Positions 18,570 through 26,133 of a stretch of DNA of 60,103 bases are shown piece after piece. The notes beneath the pieces are model-generated. The model worked only from the letters and a program-made list of their open reading frames with translations, did not search any database and was not told the origin of the DNA. The stretch lies in assembly GCF_001544755.2 (NCBI RefSeq), contig NZ_FCOF02000041.1:1-60103 (forward strand), written 5' to 3'. A program made the position numbers and the translations under genes. Position 1 is the stretch's first letter. Every line of letters starts with the position of its first letter. Origin of the DNA: Caballeronia catudaia. Its GTDB lineage: Bacteria > Pseudomonadota > Gammaproteobacteria > Burkholderiales > Burkholderiaceae.

Positions 18570-19855
18570 CACAATGCCTTCAGCGCCTTCTCGAAGAAAT
18601 CGGTCGCGCCGAAATTGCCGGACTTGAGCGCGAGACCGATGCTGTCTTCTTGGTTTCTCCCAATCGCTTGCGTCGCGGGCACGCCCGGATCGATCTGCGG
18701 CCCAATCCTCAAGCTGCGCACATCGAGGGCCTGCACCACCGCGCCCGACGTCTCGCCGCCCGCGACAACGAACTTGCGCACGCCCTCGTCACGCAACTTT
18801 CGCGCGATGGACGCAAGCGCCGCTTCGACCAAATGCCCCGCCTTCTCGACGCCCAACTCCTTTTGCACCGCCTTCACTTCGTCAGGCGACGACGTCGCGT
18901 AGATCAGCACCGTCTCGTTCTTCGCGAAGTGATCGCGCGCGAACGCGACCGCTTCATCGACGACCGGCTCGCCGCGCGAAAGCGCCATCGGATCGATGCG
19001 ATAAGCCGGCTTCGATGCGCGCCAGCGCGCAACCTGCGCGTTCGTCGCCTTCGATGCGCTGCCCGCCAGCACCACCGACTTGCCCTCGAGCTTCGGCAAG
19101 TCCGCGGCGTGTTCCGCGTGCGCAAGCAGATTCGCCGCGCGAAAGTTCTGCGGAAGCCCAAGCGCGATGCCCGAGCCGCCCGTGATCAGCGCGAGATCGC
19201 GGCACGCGTCGCCGAGGGTGTACAGATCGGCGTCGGAGACCGCATCGGCGATCGCCAGGCGCACGCCGTCCCGCTTCAATTCGTCGATGCGCGCGCGGAT
19301 CGCGTCCGCGCCCTTCGCGATCGTGTCGTAGCGGATCAGACCAACCTTCGATTTCGTCTGCCGCTGCAACACGCGCACGAGGTTCGGATCGGTCATCGGC
19401 GTGAGCGGATGATTCTCCATGCCGGATTCGTTCAGCAACACATCGCCGACGAACAGATTGCCGCGAAAGATCGTGCGGCCATTCTCGGGAAACGCCGGGC
19501 ACGCGATCGTGAAATCGTCCTTGAGCGCATCCAGTAACGCGTCCGCGACCGGGCCGATGTTGCCTTCGTCGGTGGAATCGAAGGTCGAGCAATACTTGAA
19601 AATGAACTGGCGGCAGCCCCGCGCGCGCAGCCATTCGAGCGCGTCGAGCGACTGGCGCACGGCGTCATCGGCGGGAATCGTGCGTGACTTCAGCGCGACG
19701 ACGAGCGCGTCCGCGTCGATCTGCGTATCGGCAGAAGGCACGCCGATGGTCTGCACCGTACGCATGCCGCCGCGCACGAGCATGTTGGCGAGATCGGTCG
19801 CGCCGGTGAAATCGTCGGCGATACAGCCGAGCAGTGCCCGCGCAGCTTGCGTCAT
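18569..19855 (-). CDS. otnK: 3-oxo-tetronate kinase (four-carbon acid sugar kinase family)
   Basis: The 428-residue protein has the N-terminal four-carbon acid sugar kinase domain (LGCIADDFTGATDLANMLVRGG; FKYCSTFDSTDEGNIGPV) and the C-terminal nucleotide-binding domain (LAGSASKATNAQ, VVAGGETSGAVVQAL). It phosphorylates 3-oxo-tetronate at O-4. ATG 19855 has GGGAG upstream and overlaps the ltnD stop by ATGA; the open frame continues to 20659 only because the antisense-like frame of ltnD stays open. Together with ltnD and otnC it forms a translationally coupled block. Confidence 0.93.
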   Translation of the reverse strand: MTQAARALLGCIADDFTGATDLANMLVRGGMRTVQTIGVPSADTQIDADALVVALKSRTIPADDAVRQSLDALEWLRARGCRQFIFKYCSTFDSTDEGNIGPVADALLDALKDDFTIACPAFPENGRTIFRGNLFVGDVLLNESGMENHPLTPMTDPNLVRVLQRQTKSKVGLIRYDTIAKGADAIRARIDELKRDGVRLAIADAVSDADLYTLGDACRDLALITGGSGIALGLPQNFRAANLLAHAEHAADLPKLEGKSVVLAGSASKATNAQVARWRASKPAYRIDPMALSRGEPVVDEAVAFARDHFAKNETVLIYATSSPDEVKAVQKELGVEKAGHLVEAALASIARKLRDEGVRKFVVAGGETSGAVVQALDVRSLRIGPQIDPGVPATQAIGRNQEDSIGLALKSGNFGATDFFEKALKAL

Positions 19856-20748
19856 GCCTTCGCTCCCTTCGGGATCTCGATGCCCGGAAAAATCTTGATG
19901 ACCGCGGAATCGTCCTCGCCGCCGTGTCCGGCCGTGGACGCCATCATGAACATCTGATGCGCCGCCGCCGACAGCGGCAGCGGAAACTTCGACGTGCGCG
20001 CCGTATCGAGCACGAGGCCCAGATCCTTCACGAAGATATCGACGGCCGAGAGCGGCGTGTAGTCGCCCGCCAGAATGTGCGGCACGCGGTTCTCGAACAT
20101 CCACGAGTTGCCCGCGCTGTGCGTAATGACGTCGTAAAGCGCAGCGGGATCGACGCCTTCGCGCAAGCCCAGCGCCATCGCCTCGGCCGACGCCGCGATA
20201 TGCACGCCCGCCAGCAACTGATTGATGATCTTGACCTTCGAGCCCGCGCCGTGCGCGTCGCCCAGCCGATACACCTTGCCCGCGACCGCGTCGAGCACGT
20301 CCTCGCACGCGGCGTAGGCGTCGGCGGGACCGGACGTCATCATCGTCATGTCGCCGGAATTGGCCTTGGCCGCGCCGCCGGACAAGGGCGCGTCGAGCAT
20401 CAGCACGCCTTTCTCGCCGATGCGCGCGCCGAGATCGGCGGCGAATTGCGGCGATACCGTCGCGCACGCGAGCACGACGCTGCCGCGCTTCATCGCGGGC
20501 ACGGCGCCGCTTTGACCGAATAGCACGGCCTCCGTTTGCGCCGCATTGACGACGACCGTCAGCACGACATCGCACTTGCCGCCCAGCTCCGCAGGCGTTG
20601 CGCACGGGATGCCGCCTTCCGCCGCGAAGGCATCGAGCACGGGCTGGCGCACGTCGCACGCATGCACCGCAAAGCCCGCGCGCAGCAACGAACGCGCGAC
20701 GCCCATGCCCATCGCGCCCAGGCCGATCACTCCGACGTTTCGTGTCAT
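19852..20748 (-). CDS. ltnD: L-threonate dehydrogenase
   Basis: The 298-residue beta-hydroxyacid dehydrogenase begins VGVIGLGAMGMGVARSLLRAG (Rossmann site). The substrate block is DAPLSGGAAKANSGDMTMM, the catalytic lysine region is GSKVKIINQLLAGVHIAASAEAM, and the C-terminal cofactor-closing segment is VDIFVKDLGLVLDTA. LtnD oxidises L-threonate to 2-oxo-tetronate. It is the first enzyme gene of the operon, 13 bp after the GntR regulator and overlapping otnK by four bases. Membership of the LtnD subgroup, rather than a generic 3-hydroxyisobutyrate dehydrogenase, rests mainly on its neighbours. Confidence 0.9.
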   Translation of the reverse strand: MTRNVGVIGLGAMGMGVARSLLRAGFAVHACDVRQPVLDAFAAEGGIPCATPAELGGKCDVVLTVVVNAAQTEAVLFGQSGAVPAMKRGSVVLACATVSPQFAADLGARIGEKGVLMLDAPLSGGAAKANSGDMTMMTSGPADAYAACEDVLDAVAGKVYRLGDAHGAGSKVKIINQLLAGVHIAASAEAMALGLREGVDPAALYDVITHSAGNSWMFENRVPHILAGDYTPLSAVDIFVKDLGLVLDTARTSKFPLPLSAAAHQMFMMASTAGHGGEDDSAVIKIFPGIEIPKGAKA

Positions 20749-20761
20749 TCCGAGTAGCCCC

Positions 20762-21493
20762 TTAACAGATGCCCGCTTCCGCCAGGCGGCGCGCGGCGTT
20801 GATGAGATGCGTCTGCGCGGCGGTGCGCGCGGCGGCGGCGTCGCGCGCGCGGATCGCCTCGACGATCGCGGCGTGCTCCTCGCGCACCTGACGCATGAAA
20901 TCCTCGCGCAGCGCCTCGTTGCCGCGCGTAACGATAGTGCCGGCTTCGAGATACTGATTCAGAAAGGTGAGGGTTTTCAGGAAGTACGGATTGCCCGTCG
21001 CGTTCGCGATCTCGCGATGAAACGCCACGTCCTCCGCGACGCCGTCCTGGCCCGCACGCACCGCTTCGTCGATGCGGACGAGGGCAATATCTATCGCGGC
21101 CAGTTGTTCATCGGTGCGGCGCAGCGCGGCTTCGGACGCGACTTCGGCTTCGATTGCGCGGCGCAGCGCGAGAATCTGCACGACCGCGCCCGGCTCGGCC
21201 GCCTGCGCGTAATCGATGCGCAACGGCCGGATGCCCGCCCGCTCGACGATGAACACGCCGCTGCCCTGCCGCGGCTCGACCATGCCTTCATTCTTCAGCC
21301 GTGACACGGCTTCGCGAATGACCGTGCGGCTCACGCCGAACTCCTGCGCGAGCACGGCTTCGGTCGGCAGCTTGCCGGTTTCGGCGAAACTGCCCTTCTC
21401 GATCAGCTTCTGCAATTGCTGCGCGACGGTATCGCTCAACGCGCGCGGCGGAATCTTCTCGAACATGGGATCCGGCGAGGCTTGTAATGTCAT
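20762..21493 (-). CDS. FadR-family (GntR/FCD) transcriptional regulator of the tetronate operon
   Basis: The 243-residue regulator has a GntR winged helix at about 15-85 (LPTEAVLAQEFGVSRTVIREAVSRLKNEGMV, then RQGSGVFI) and a helical FCD ligand domain at about 95-235, with metal-site histidines in DVAFHREIANATGN and EEHAAIVEAI plus QTHL. ATG 21493 is preferred because starts further upstream (21532) would place the operator-like palindrome inside the gene; no strong ribosome-binding site is visible. As first gene of the operon it probably represses its own transcription until a tetronate or oxo-acid binds. It is transcribed away from the thioredoxin gene's 3' end. Confidence 0.9.
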   Translation of the reverse strand: MTLQASPDPMFEKIPPRALSDTVAQQLQKLIEKGSFAETGKLPTEAVLAQEFGVSRTVIREAVSRLKNEGMVEPRQGSGVFIVERAGIRPLRIDYAQAAEPGAVVQILALRRAIEAEVASEAALRRTDEQLAAIDIALVRIDEAVRAGQDGVAEDVAFHREIANATGNPYFLKTLTFLNQYLEAGTIVTRGNEALREDFMRQVREEHAAIVEAIRARDAAAARTAAQTHLINAARRLAEAGIC

Positions 21494-21503
21494 CGGGTCA
21501 TCA

Positions 21504-21516
21504 TACAAGTTTTGTA
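21504..21516. promoter_or_regulatory. probable FadR-type operator upstream of the tetronate operon
   Basis: TACAA-GTT-TTGTA is a perfect inverted repeat ten bases upstream of the regulator's ATG. An overlapping TTTGT-AC-ACAAA (21511-21522) forms a second one. Short T/G-A/C palindromes of this size are usual for FadR-subfamily regulators. Binding is inferred. Confidence 0.6.
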
Positions 21517-21526
21517 CACAAATTTT

Positions 21527-21548
21527 GACCAAGGGATTTCCCTTGGTC
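21527..21548. terminator. perfect 10-bp hairpin between the thioredoxin-like gene and gntR
   Basis: GACCAAGGGA (21527-21536) pairs fully with TCCCTTGGTC (21539-21548) around two T residues. It sits 6 bp past the stop of the thioredoxin-like gene, so it may terminate that leftward transcript, although only CAAAATTTG follows on that strand. An operator role is also possible. Confidence 0.5.
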
Positions 21549-21553
21549 CGGCG

Positions 21554-21892
21554 TTATTGCGCGAGCGGTTCGTCGATGAGCGCGAGCGCGTCGCGGATTT
21601 CGGATGCGTCGCCGGGGCGCACGAGGCGCGCGACTTCCTTGCCGCCGAGCATGAAGACGAGCGTCGGCCAGAGCTTCACGCGAAACGAGCGGCCGAGCGC
21701 GCGGCCCGGGCCGTCCTCGATCTTCATGTGCTTCACCGCGCCGTGTTGCTGAAACGCCTGCGCGATCAACGGCTGCGCGGCGCGGCAGAAGCCGCACCAG
21801 TCGGTGCCGAACTCGACGACCGTCGGGCCGCTCAGCGCGTCGACCTCCGCGCGCTCCGGCGCGGTCTTCGCGTATTGGATATTCATGCTCAT
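21554..21892 (-). CDS. thioredoxin-family protein
   Basis: The 112-residue protein is one thioredoxin fold with the active site TDWCGFCRAAQPL (CxxC with GF between) and the cis-proline region VKLWPTLVFMLGGKEVARLVRPG. There is no signal peptide, so it is cytoplasmic. The GF dipeptide differs from the GP of standard thioredoxins. GGAGC-AAGGAAGAGC precedes the ATG at 21892. It is transcribed leftwards after the chromate genes, with a 70-bp gap. Possibly a general or specialised disulfide reductase; partner unknown. Confidence 0.88.
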   Translation of the reverse strand: MSMNIQYAKTAPERAEVDALSGPTVVEFGTDWCGFCRAAQPLIAQAFQQHGAVKHMKIEDGPGRALGRSFRVKLWPTLVFMLGGKEVARLVRPGDASEIRDALALIDEPLAQ

Positions 21893-21962
21893 GGCGCTCT
21901 TCCTTGCTCCTTTCGTTTCGATGAAGTCAGCAGAAAACTTGCCTGGTGTTCATTGCCGGGGT

Positions 21963-22490
21963 TCACTGCCCGAATCCCGTCAGCCCGGCGAGCGCACCGC
22001 CCGCGAGCAGCCATAACGGATGCAGCCGCGTTTTGTACGACACGGCGGCGACGGCGGCGGTGATCGCCGCCAGTGTCCATGTGCGGTCGGACGCCTCCGC
22101 GATCAGCAACGCGCTCGCCGCGACGAGCCCCGCCGTTATCGGCACGAGGCCGAGCTGGACGATGCGCCGCCACGGACGGTCCTTGAAGCGCTCCCACGCG
22201 TGCAGCGCGCCGATCGTCACGAGCGACGAAGGCCCGAACTTCGCGAGCGACGTGACCAGCACGCCCGGCCAGCCCGCCACATGCCAGCCGATCAGCGTGA
22301 CGACCATCATGTTCGGGCCGGGCGCGGCCTGCGCGAGCGCGAAGAGCGCGGAGAAATCGGCTCTCGACATCCATTCGTGAACCTGCACGACCTGGCGCTG
22401 CATTTCCGGCAGGATCGAATTGCCGCCGCCGAACGCGAGCAGCGAGAGCTGGCTGAAGATCGCGGCGAGCGACAGGAGATCACTTTTCAT
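21963..22490 (-). CDS. chrA: chromate transporter, short-chain CHR protein (second subunit)
   Basis: The 175-residue membrane protein starts at ATG 22490 with GGAAGG upstream and overlaps the preceding gene by ATGA. It has the CHR-domain motif FGGGNSILPEMQRQVV and the conserved AQAAPGPNMMVVTLIGWHVAGWPG stretch, and about five to six hydrophobic segments. In short-chain CHR pairs the two half-size proteins together form the transporter that exports chromate. Substrate has not been tested for this pair; some CHR proteins carry other anions. Confidence 0.87.
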   Translation of the reverse strand: MKSDLLSLAAIFSQLSLLAFGGGNSILPEMQRQVVQVHEWMSRADFSALFALAQAAPGPNMMVVTLIGWHVAGWPGVLVTSLAKFGPSSLVTIGALHAWERFKDRPWRRIVQLGLVPITAGLVAASALLIAEASDRTWTLAAITAAVAAVSYKTRLHPLWLLAGGALAGLTGFGQ

Positions 22491-23035
22491 CGGCCGGCCT
22501 TCCATGCGATCAGCACCGAGAGCGGCGTGAAGACGAGCATCGTCGGCAGAAGCGGCGTGCGCAGAAACGCGATCGCGCCGAACATCAGCAGCGCGACGAT
22601 GGCCGCCTCCGGCTTGCGGCGCAGCGGCCACATGATCTTCACCGCCATCGCGACGAGCAGGCCCGCCGCCGCTGCCGCGAGCCCCGCGAATAGATGCGCG
22701 ATGCGCGGATCTTCATGCGTGCGCTGATAGATCACGCCCAGCCCGATCACGATGAGCGACGGCCCGACGAGCAGTCCGCACAGACCCGCGAGCGCGCCCG
22801 GCCCGCCGCGAAAGCGCATGCCGATCGCCACCGACAGGTTGATCACGTTGCCGCCCGGAAGGAACTGGCAGAGGCCGAGCAGATCGGTGAATTCGTCGGC
22901 GTCGAGCCATTTGCGGCGCTCGACGATCTCGCGGCGCGCGAGCGGCAGCGCGCCGCCGAATGCGGTCAGCCCGAGCGTGAGAAAGCCGATGAAAATCTCC
23001 GCGACGGTCGGGCGCGGCGGGGCGTCGTGCGTCAT
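22487..23035 (-). CDS. chrA: chromate transporter, short-chain CHR protein (first subunit)
   Basis: The 182-residue partner has the motif TAFGGALPLARREIVE and LCQFLPGGNVINLSVAIGMRFRGGPGAL, corresponding to the same repeat as its neighbour, with GGN in place of GPN. The two genes overlap by four bases and must act as one heteromeric transporter. The gene follows the ketopantoate reductase-like gene by 6 bp, so all three may be on one transcript. Confidence 0.87.
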   Translation of the reverse strand: MTHDAPPRPTVAEIFIGFLTLGLTAFGGALPLARREIVERRKWLDADEFTDLLGLCQFLPGGNVINLSVAIGMRFRGGPGALAGLCGLLVGPSLIVIGLGVIYQRTHEDPRIAHLFAGLAAAAAGLLVAMAVKIMWPLRRKPEAAIVALLMFGAIAFLRTPLLPTMLVFTPLSVLIAWKAGR

Positions 23036-23041
23036 CGCGTG

Positions 23042-23968
23042 TCAGGCGCGCGCCCGACGCGCCTCATACGCCTTCAGATGCGCGTACGCCACTTCCAGCA
23101 TCGACGCGCCCTCCGGTTTCGTCCGGCGCCGCGCGATCAGATCGCCGACGATGTGATCCGCCTCGATCGGCGCGTTGTTTTCCAGATCGCGCAGCATCGA
23201 TGCGGTCATCGTCGAGCTGCGATCAGCGAAGAAAGAACGCGCGCGCTCGAGCACCGCTTCCGCCGGCGGATGATCGTTGTCCGCCGCGATGCCCTGACAT
23301 TCCGTGAAGAGCCGCCGCAGCACGTCCTCACCGCCGGGCGCCGCGAGAATGTCGCAGATCGGCGCGCGCATCAGGCAGGTGCCGGTGGCGAGCGTCGCGA
23401 GGAACACCCACTTGTCCCACATCGACTGGAGCACGTCGTCGCTGACGGTCAGATCGAAGCCCGCATCGCCGAGCTGCCCGGCGACGGCCTCCACGCGCGG
23501 TGAGCGCCCGCCCGCGCGCTCGCCGAACACGAGCGAATGCATGCTGCTCATCTGCACGATCTCGCCTTCCGCATTGAGCGTCGCGGCAATCGAGCACTGG
23601 CCGCCTAGCACGTTCGCGGGATTGAAGCGCGCGTCGAGCGCATCGAGATGCGCCATGCCGTTGAGAAGCGGCAAGATCAGCGTGTCCGGGCCGACGGCGG
23701 GCGCGAAGGAATCGATCGCGCCTTGCAGGTCGTACGCCTTGCAGCTCAGCATCACGAGATCGTAAGGACCTTCGATGTCTTTCGCGAGCACCATCGGCGG
23801 ACATTCGAACGCGAGATCGCCTTCGGGCGTCTTCACTTTCAGGCCGCATTGCCGCAGCCGTTCCGCGCGGCGCTCGCGCACGAGAAAAGTCACGTTCCTG
23901 CCCGCGTCGAGCAGCCTCGCGCCGAAATATCCGCCGATGGCCCCCGCGCCCACTACCAGAATCCGCAT
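23042..23968 (-). CDS. 2-dehydropantoate 2-reductase family protein
   Basis: The 308-residue protein has the ApbA/PanE layout: N-terminal Rossmann motif VGAGAIGGYFGARLLDAG, the DLVMLSCKAYDLQGAI block, LPLLNGMAHLDAL, and the C-terminal helical domain with the lysine-containing SMWDKWVFLATLATGTCLM and the NNAPIEADHIVGDLI acidic motif. The family reduces ketopantoate in pantothenate synthesis, but several paralogues act on other 2-oxo acids. No pantothenate genes are adjacent, so panE is not asserted. AAGGAG lies six bases before ATG 23968. Confidence 0.85.
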   Translation of the reverse strand: MRILVVGAGAIGGYFGARLLDAGRNVTFLVRERRAERLRQCGLKVKTPEGDLAFECPPMVLAKDIEGPYDLVMLSCKAYDLQGAIDSFAPAVGPDTLILPLLNGMAHLDALDARFNPANVLGGQCSIAATLNAEGEIVQMSSMHSLVFGERAGGRSPRVEAVAGQLGDAGFDLTVSDDVLQSMWDKWVFLATLATGTCLMRAPICDILAAPGGEDVLRRLFTECQGIAADNDHPPAEAVLERARSFFADRSSTMTASMLRDLENNAPIEADHIVGDLIARRRTKPEGASMLEVAYAHLKAYEARRARA

Positions 23969-23997
23969 GTCTCGCTCCTTGTGTCAGATGCACGGCT

Positions 23998-24339
23998 TTA
24001 CGCCTGCCATACGCCATAGCCCGCTTCCCGCAAGCCGATGGCCAGTTCCACTTCCATGTCGCGCGCGCCGTCGTAGGGCATCGGGTTGTACATCTCGTAC
24101 AGATGCGGCAGAAGCCGCAGCCCGAATTCGCGCACGAGGCGATTCGACTGAATGCCCGCCTTGTGTTTATCGAAACGCACGTCCGGATCGATGCCTGTCA
24201 TGCCGACGTACACGAACGGCATGCCGATCACGTAATCCGGATTCGCGCGGCGAAAACGCGCTTCGTTCCAGACCGTGCCGGACAATTCGACTACGTAGAC
24301 GGAGTAATGATGACTGCGCGCGCGCCGTGAATGCGGCAT
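23998..24339 (-). CDS. GIY-YIG-like nuclease-fold protein
   Basis: The 113-residue reading starts at ATG 24339 (MPHSRRARSHHYSVYVVEL); an ATG at 24381 is possible. The SVYVVEL strand and the PFVYVGMTGIDPDVRFDKHKAG block resemble the GIY and YIG strands and the following Arg helix of GIY-YIG proteins; the second half (LVREFGLRLLPHLYEMYNPM, EVELAIGLREAGYGVWQ) contains an acidic helix. No clear ribosome-binding site was found. It diverges from gnd. Function unknown; family relatives include DNA-repair and restriction-like nucleases. Confidence 0.7.
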   Translation of the reverse strand: MPHSRRARSHHYSVYVVELSGTVWNEARFRRANPDYVIGMPFVYVGMTGIDPDVRFDKHKAGIQSNRLVREFGLRLLPHLYEMYNPMPYDGARDMEVELAIGLREAGYGVWQA

Positions 24340-24594
24340 ATTTCTGCGGGCCTTCGCGGCGTGCTCGTTGCGGGCGTTCATTCTAAGGCGGCATGGCGCA
24401 ATGCGCTCGTCCGGGCGGCACGCGCCCTGCCGGAAGCGGCTCAAAGTGGTAAATTCGGGCGGTCTGCGCTCGCGCAAAGCGGATCGCCGCATCGGTCGCC
24501 GTACTCGCGCGCGTGCGCCGCTCCCATCGACACATTTTCATTCCGAAGCCGCGCGCCACGAGCCGCGTCGCTTCGGTCATCCGGAGATCAAGCA

Positions 24595-26001
24595 ATGAGC
24601 AAGCAAGCTATCGGCGTGGTGGGCCTCGCCGTCATGGGCCGTAATCTGGCCTTGAATATCGAGAGCCGCGGTCACGCCGTTTCGGTCTACAACCGCAGCC
24701 GCGCCAAAACCGACGAACTGATTGCCGAACATGCCGACAAGAAGCTCGTGCCGACCTACACGCTCGAAGAGTTCGTGGAATCGCTGGAAAAGCCGCGCCG
24801 CATCCTGATGATGGTGAAGGCCGGCGCCGGCACCGACGACACCATCGCCGCGCTGCGCCCGCTGCTCGAAAAGGGCGACATTCTCATCGACGGCGGCAAC
24901 ACGCACTTCACCGACACCATCCGCCGCAATCAGGACCTCGCGAAGTCGGGGCTGCATTTCATCGGCACGGGCGTTTCGGGCGGTGAGGAAGGCGCGCTGA
25001 AAGGCCCGTCGATCATGCCGGGCGGACAGAAGGAAGCGTACGAACTGGTCGCGCCGATTCTCACCGAGATCGCCGCGAAGGCGCCGGACGGCGAGCCGTG
25101 CGTCGCGTACATGGGTGCGGACGGCGCGGGCCACTTCGTGAAGATGGTGCACAACGGTATCGAGTACGGCGACATGCAGTTGATCGCCGAGAGCTATGAC
25201 GTGCTCAAGCGCGTCGCCGGATTGTCGAACGAAGAGCTCGGCAAGGTGTATGTCGAGTGGAATCAGGGCGAGCTGGATAGCTATCTGATCGAGATCACGT
25301 CGAAGATCTTTACGAAGAAGGACGATGAAACGGGCAAGGATCTCGTCGATGTCATTCTCGACCGCGCCGCCCAGAAGGGCACGGGCAAGTGGACGAGCCA
25401 GAACGCGCTGGATCTGGGCGCACCGCTGCCGCTGATTACCGAGGCTGTGTTCGCGCGCGTGCTGTCGTCATTGAAGGATCAGCGCGTGGCGGCGAGCAAG
25501 GTGCTCGCGGGACCGACGCCGAAGTTCGACGGCGATCGCGCCGCGTTCATCGAATCGGTGCGGCGCGCGCTGTATCTGTCGAAGATCGTTTCTTATGCGC
25601 AGGGCTTTGCGCAGTTGCGCGCGGCGTCGGAAGAATATAAGTGGGATCTGCATTACGGCGAGATCGCGAAGATTTTCCGGGCCGGTTGCATCATCCGCGC
25701 GCGCTTTCTGCAGAAGATCACGGATGCGTATGCGAAGAATGCGCAACTCGCGAATCTGCTGCTCGATCCGTATTTCAGCGATATCGCGGCGAAGTATCAG
25801 GACGCATTGCGCGATGTCGTCGTCGCGGCGGTGAAGGCGGGCATTCCGGTGCCGGCTTTCTCGTCGGCGATCGCATATTTCGACGCGTATCGGTCGGAGA
25901 GGCTACCCGCGAATCTCGTGCAGGCGCAGCGGGATTTCTTCGGCGCGCATACGTTCGAGCGGGTCGATAAGGCGGGAAGTTTTCACGCGAATTGGGGTTA
26001 A
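24595..26001 (+). CDS. gnd: 6-phosphogluconate dehydrogenase, decarboxylating
   Basis: The 468-residue protein oxidatively decarboxylates 6-phosphogluconate to ribulose 5-phosphate in the pentose phosphate pathway. It shows the Rossmann motif VVGLAVMGRNLALNI, then VYNRSRAKTDEL (NADP-type Arg pocket), the substrate block GTGVSGGEEGALKGPSIMPGG, the catalytic Lys/Asn segment GHFVKMVHNGIEYGDMQLI and the C-terminal FSSAIAYFDAYR. ATG 24595 has CCGGAG eight bases upstream; the frame upstream to 24331 is discarded. A terminator follows 24 bp after the stop. The 255-bp gap upstream is shared with the divergent GIY-YIG-like gene. Confidence 0.95.
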   Translation: MSKQAIGVVGLAVMGRNLALNIESRGHAVSVYNRSRAKTDELIAEHADKKLVPTYTLEEFVESLEKPRRILMMVKAGAGTDDTIAALRPLLEKGDILIDGGNTHFTDTIRRNQDLAKSGLHFIGTGVSGGEEGALKGPSIMPGGQKEAYELVAPILTEIAAKAPDGEPCVAYMGADGAGHFVKMVHNGIEYGDMQLIAESYDVLKRVAGLSNEELGKVYVEWNQGELDSYLIEITSKIFTKKDDETGKDLVDVILDRAAQKGTGKWTSQNALDLGAPLPLITEAVFARVLSSLKDQRVAASKVLAGPTPKFDGDRAAFIESVRRALYLSKIVSYAQGFAQLRAASEEYKWDLHYGEIAKIFRAGCIIRARFLQKITDAYAKNAQLANLLLDPYFSDIAAKYQDALRDVVVAAVKAGIPVPAFSSAIAYFDAYRSERLPANLVQAQRDFFGAHTFERVDKAGSFHANWG

Positions 26002-26024
26002 AACGCCAAGCTGTTTTTATCGGG

Positions 26025-26058
26025 AAAATGCGGCTCTCGTTTGAGCCGCATTTTTTTG
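26025..26058 (+). terminator. rho-independent terminator after gnd
   Basis: AAAATGCGGCTC (26025-26036) pairs with GAGCCGCATTTT (26043-26054) and ends in seven T residues. The A-rich left arm would also allow leftward termination, ending the sugar operon that reads toward it from 26134. Confidence 0.93.
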
Positions 26059-26133
26059 TTGCCTCGCACGGCTCGGCATGCTGGAAGAAGCGATGATTCG
26101 AGGAAAGTGGGCCATCGACTGAAACATCCTTCG

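Noticed and set aside
18569..20659. 696-residue otnK version
   Set aside because: The N-terminal 268 residues are an out-of-frame reading of ltnD; the coupled ATG at 19855 with a ribosome-binding site is correct.
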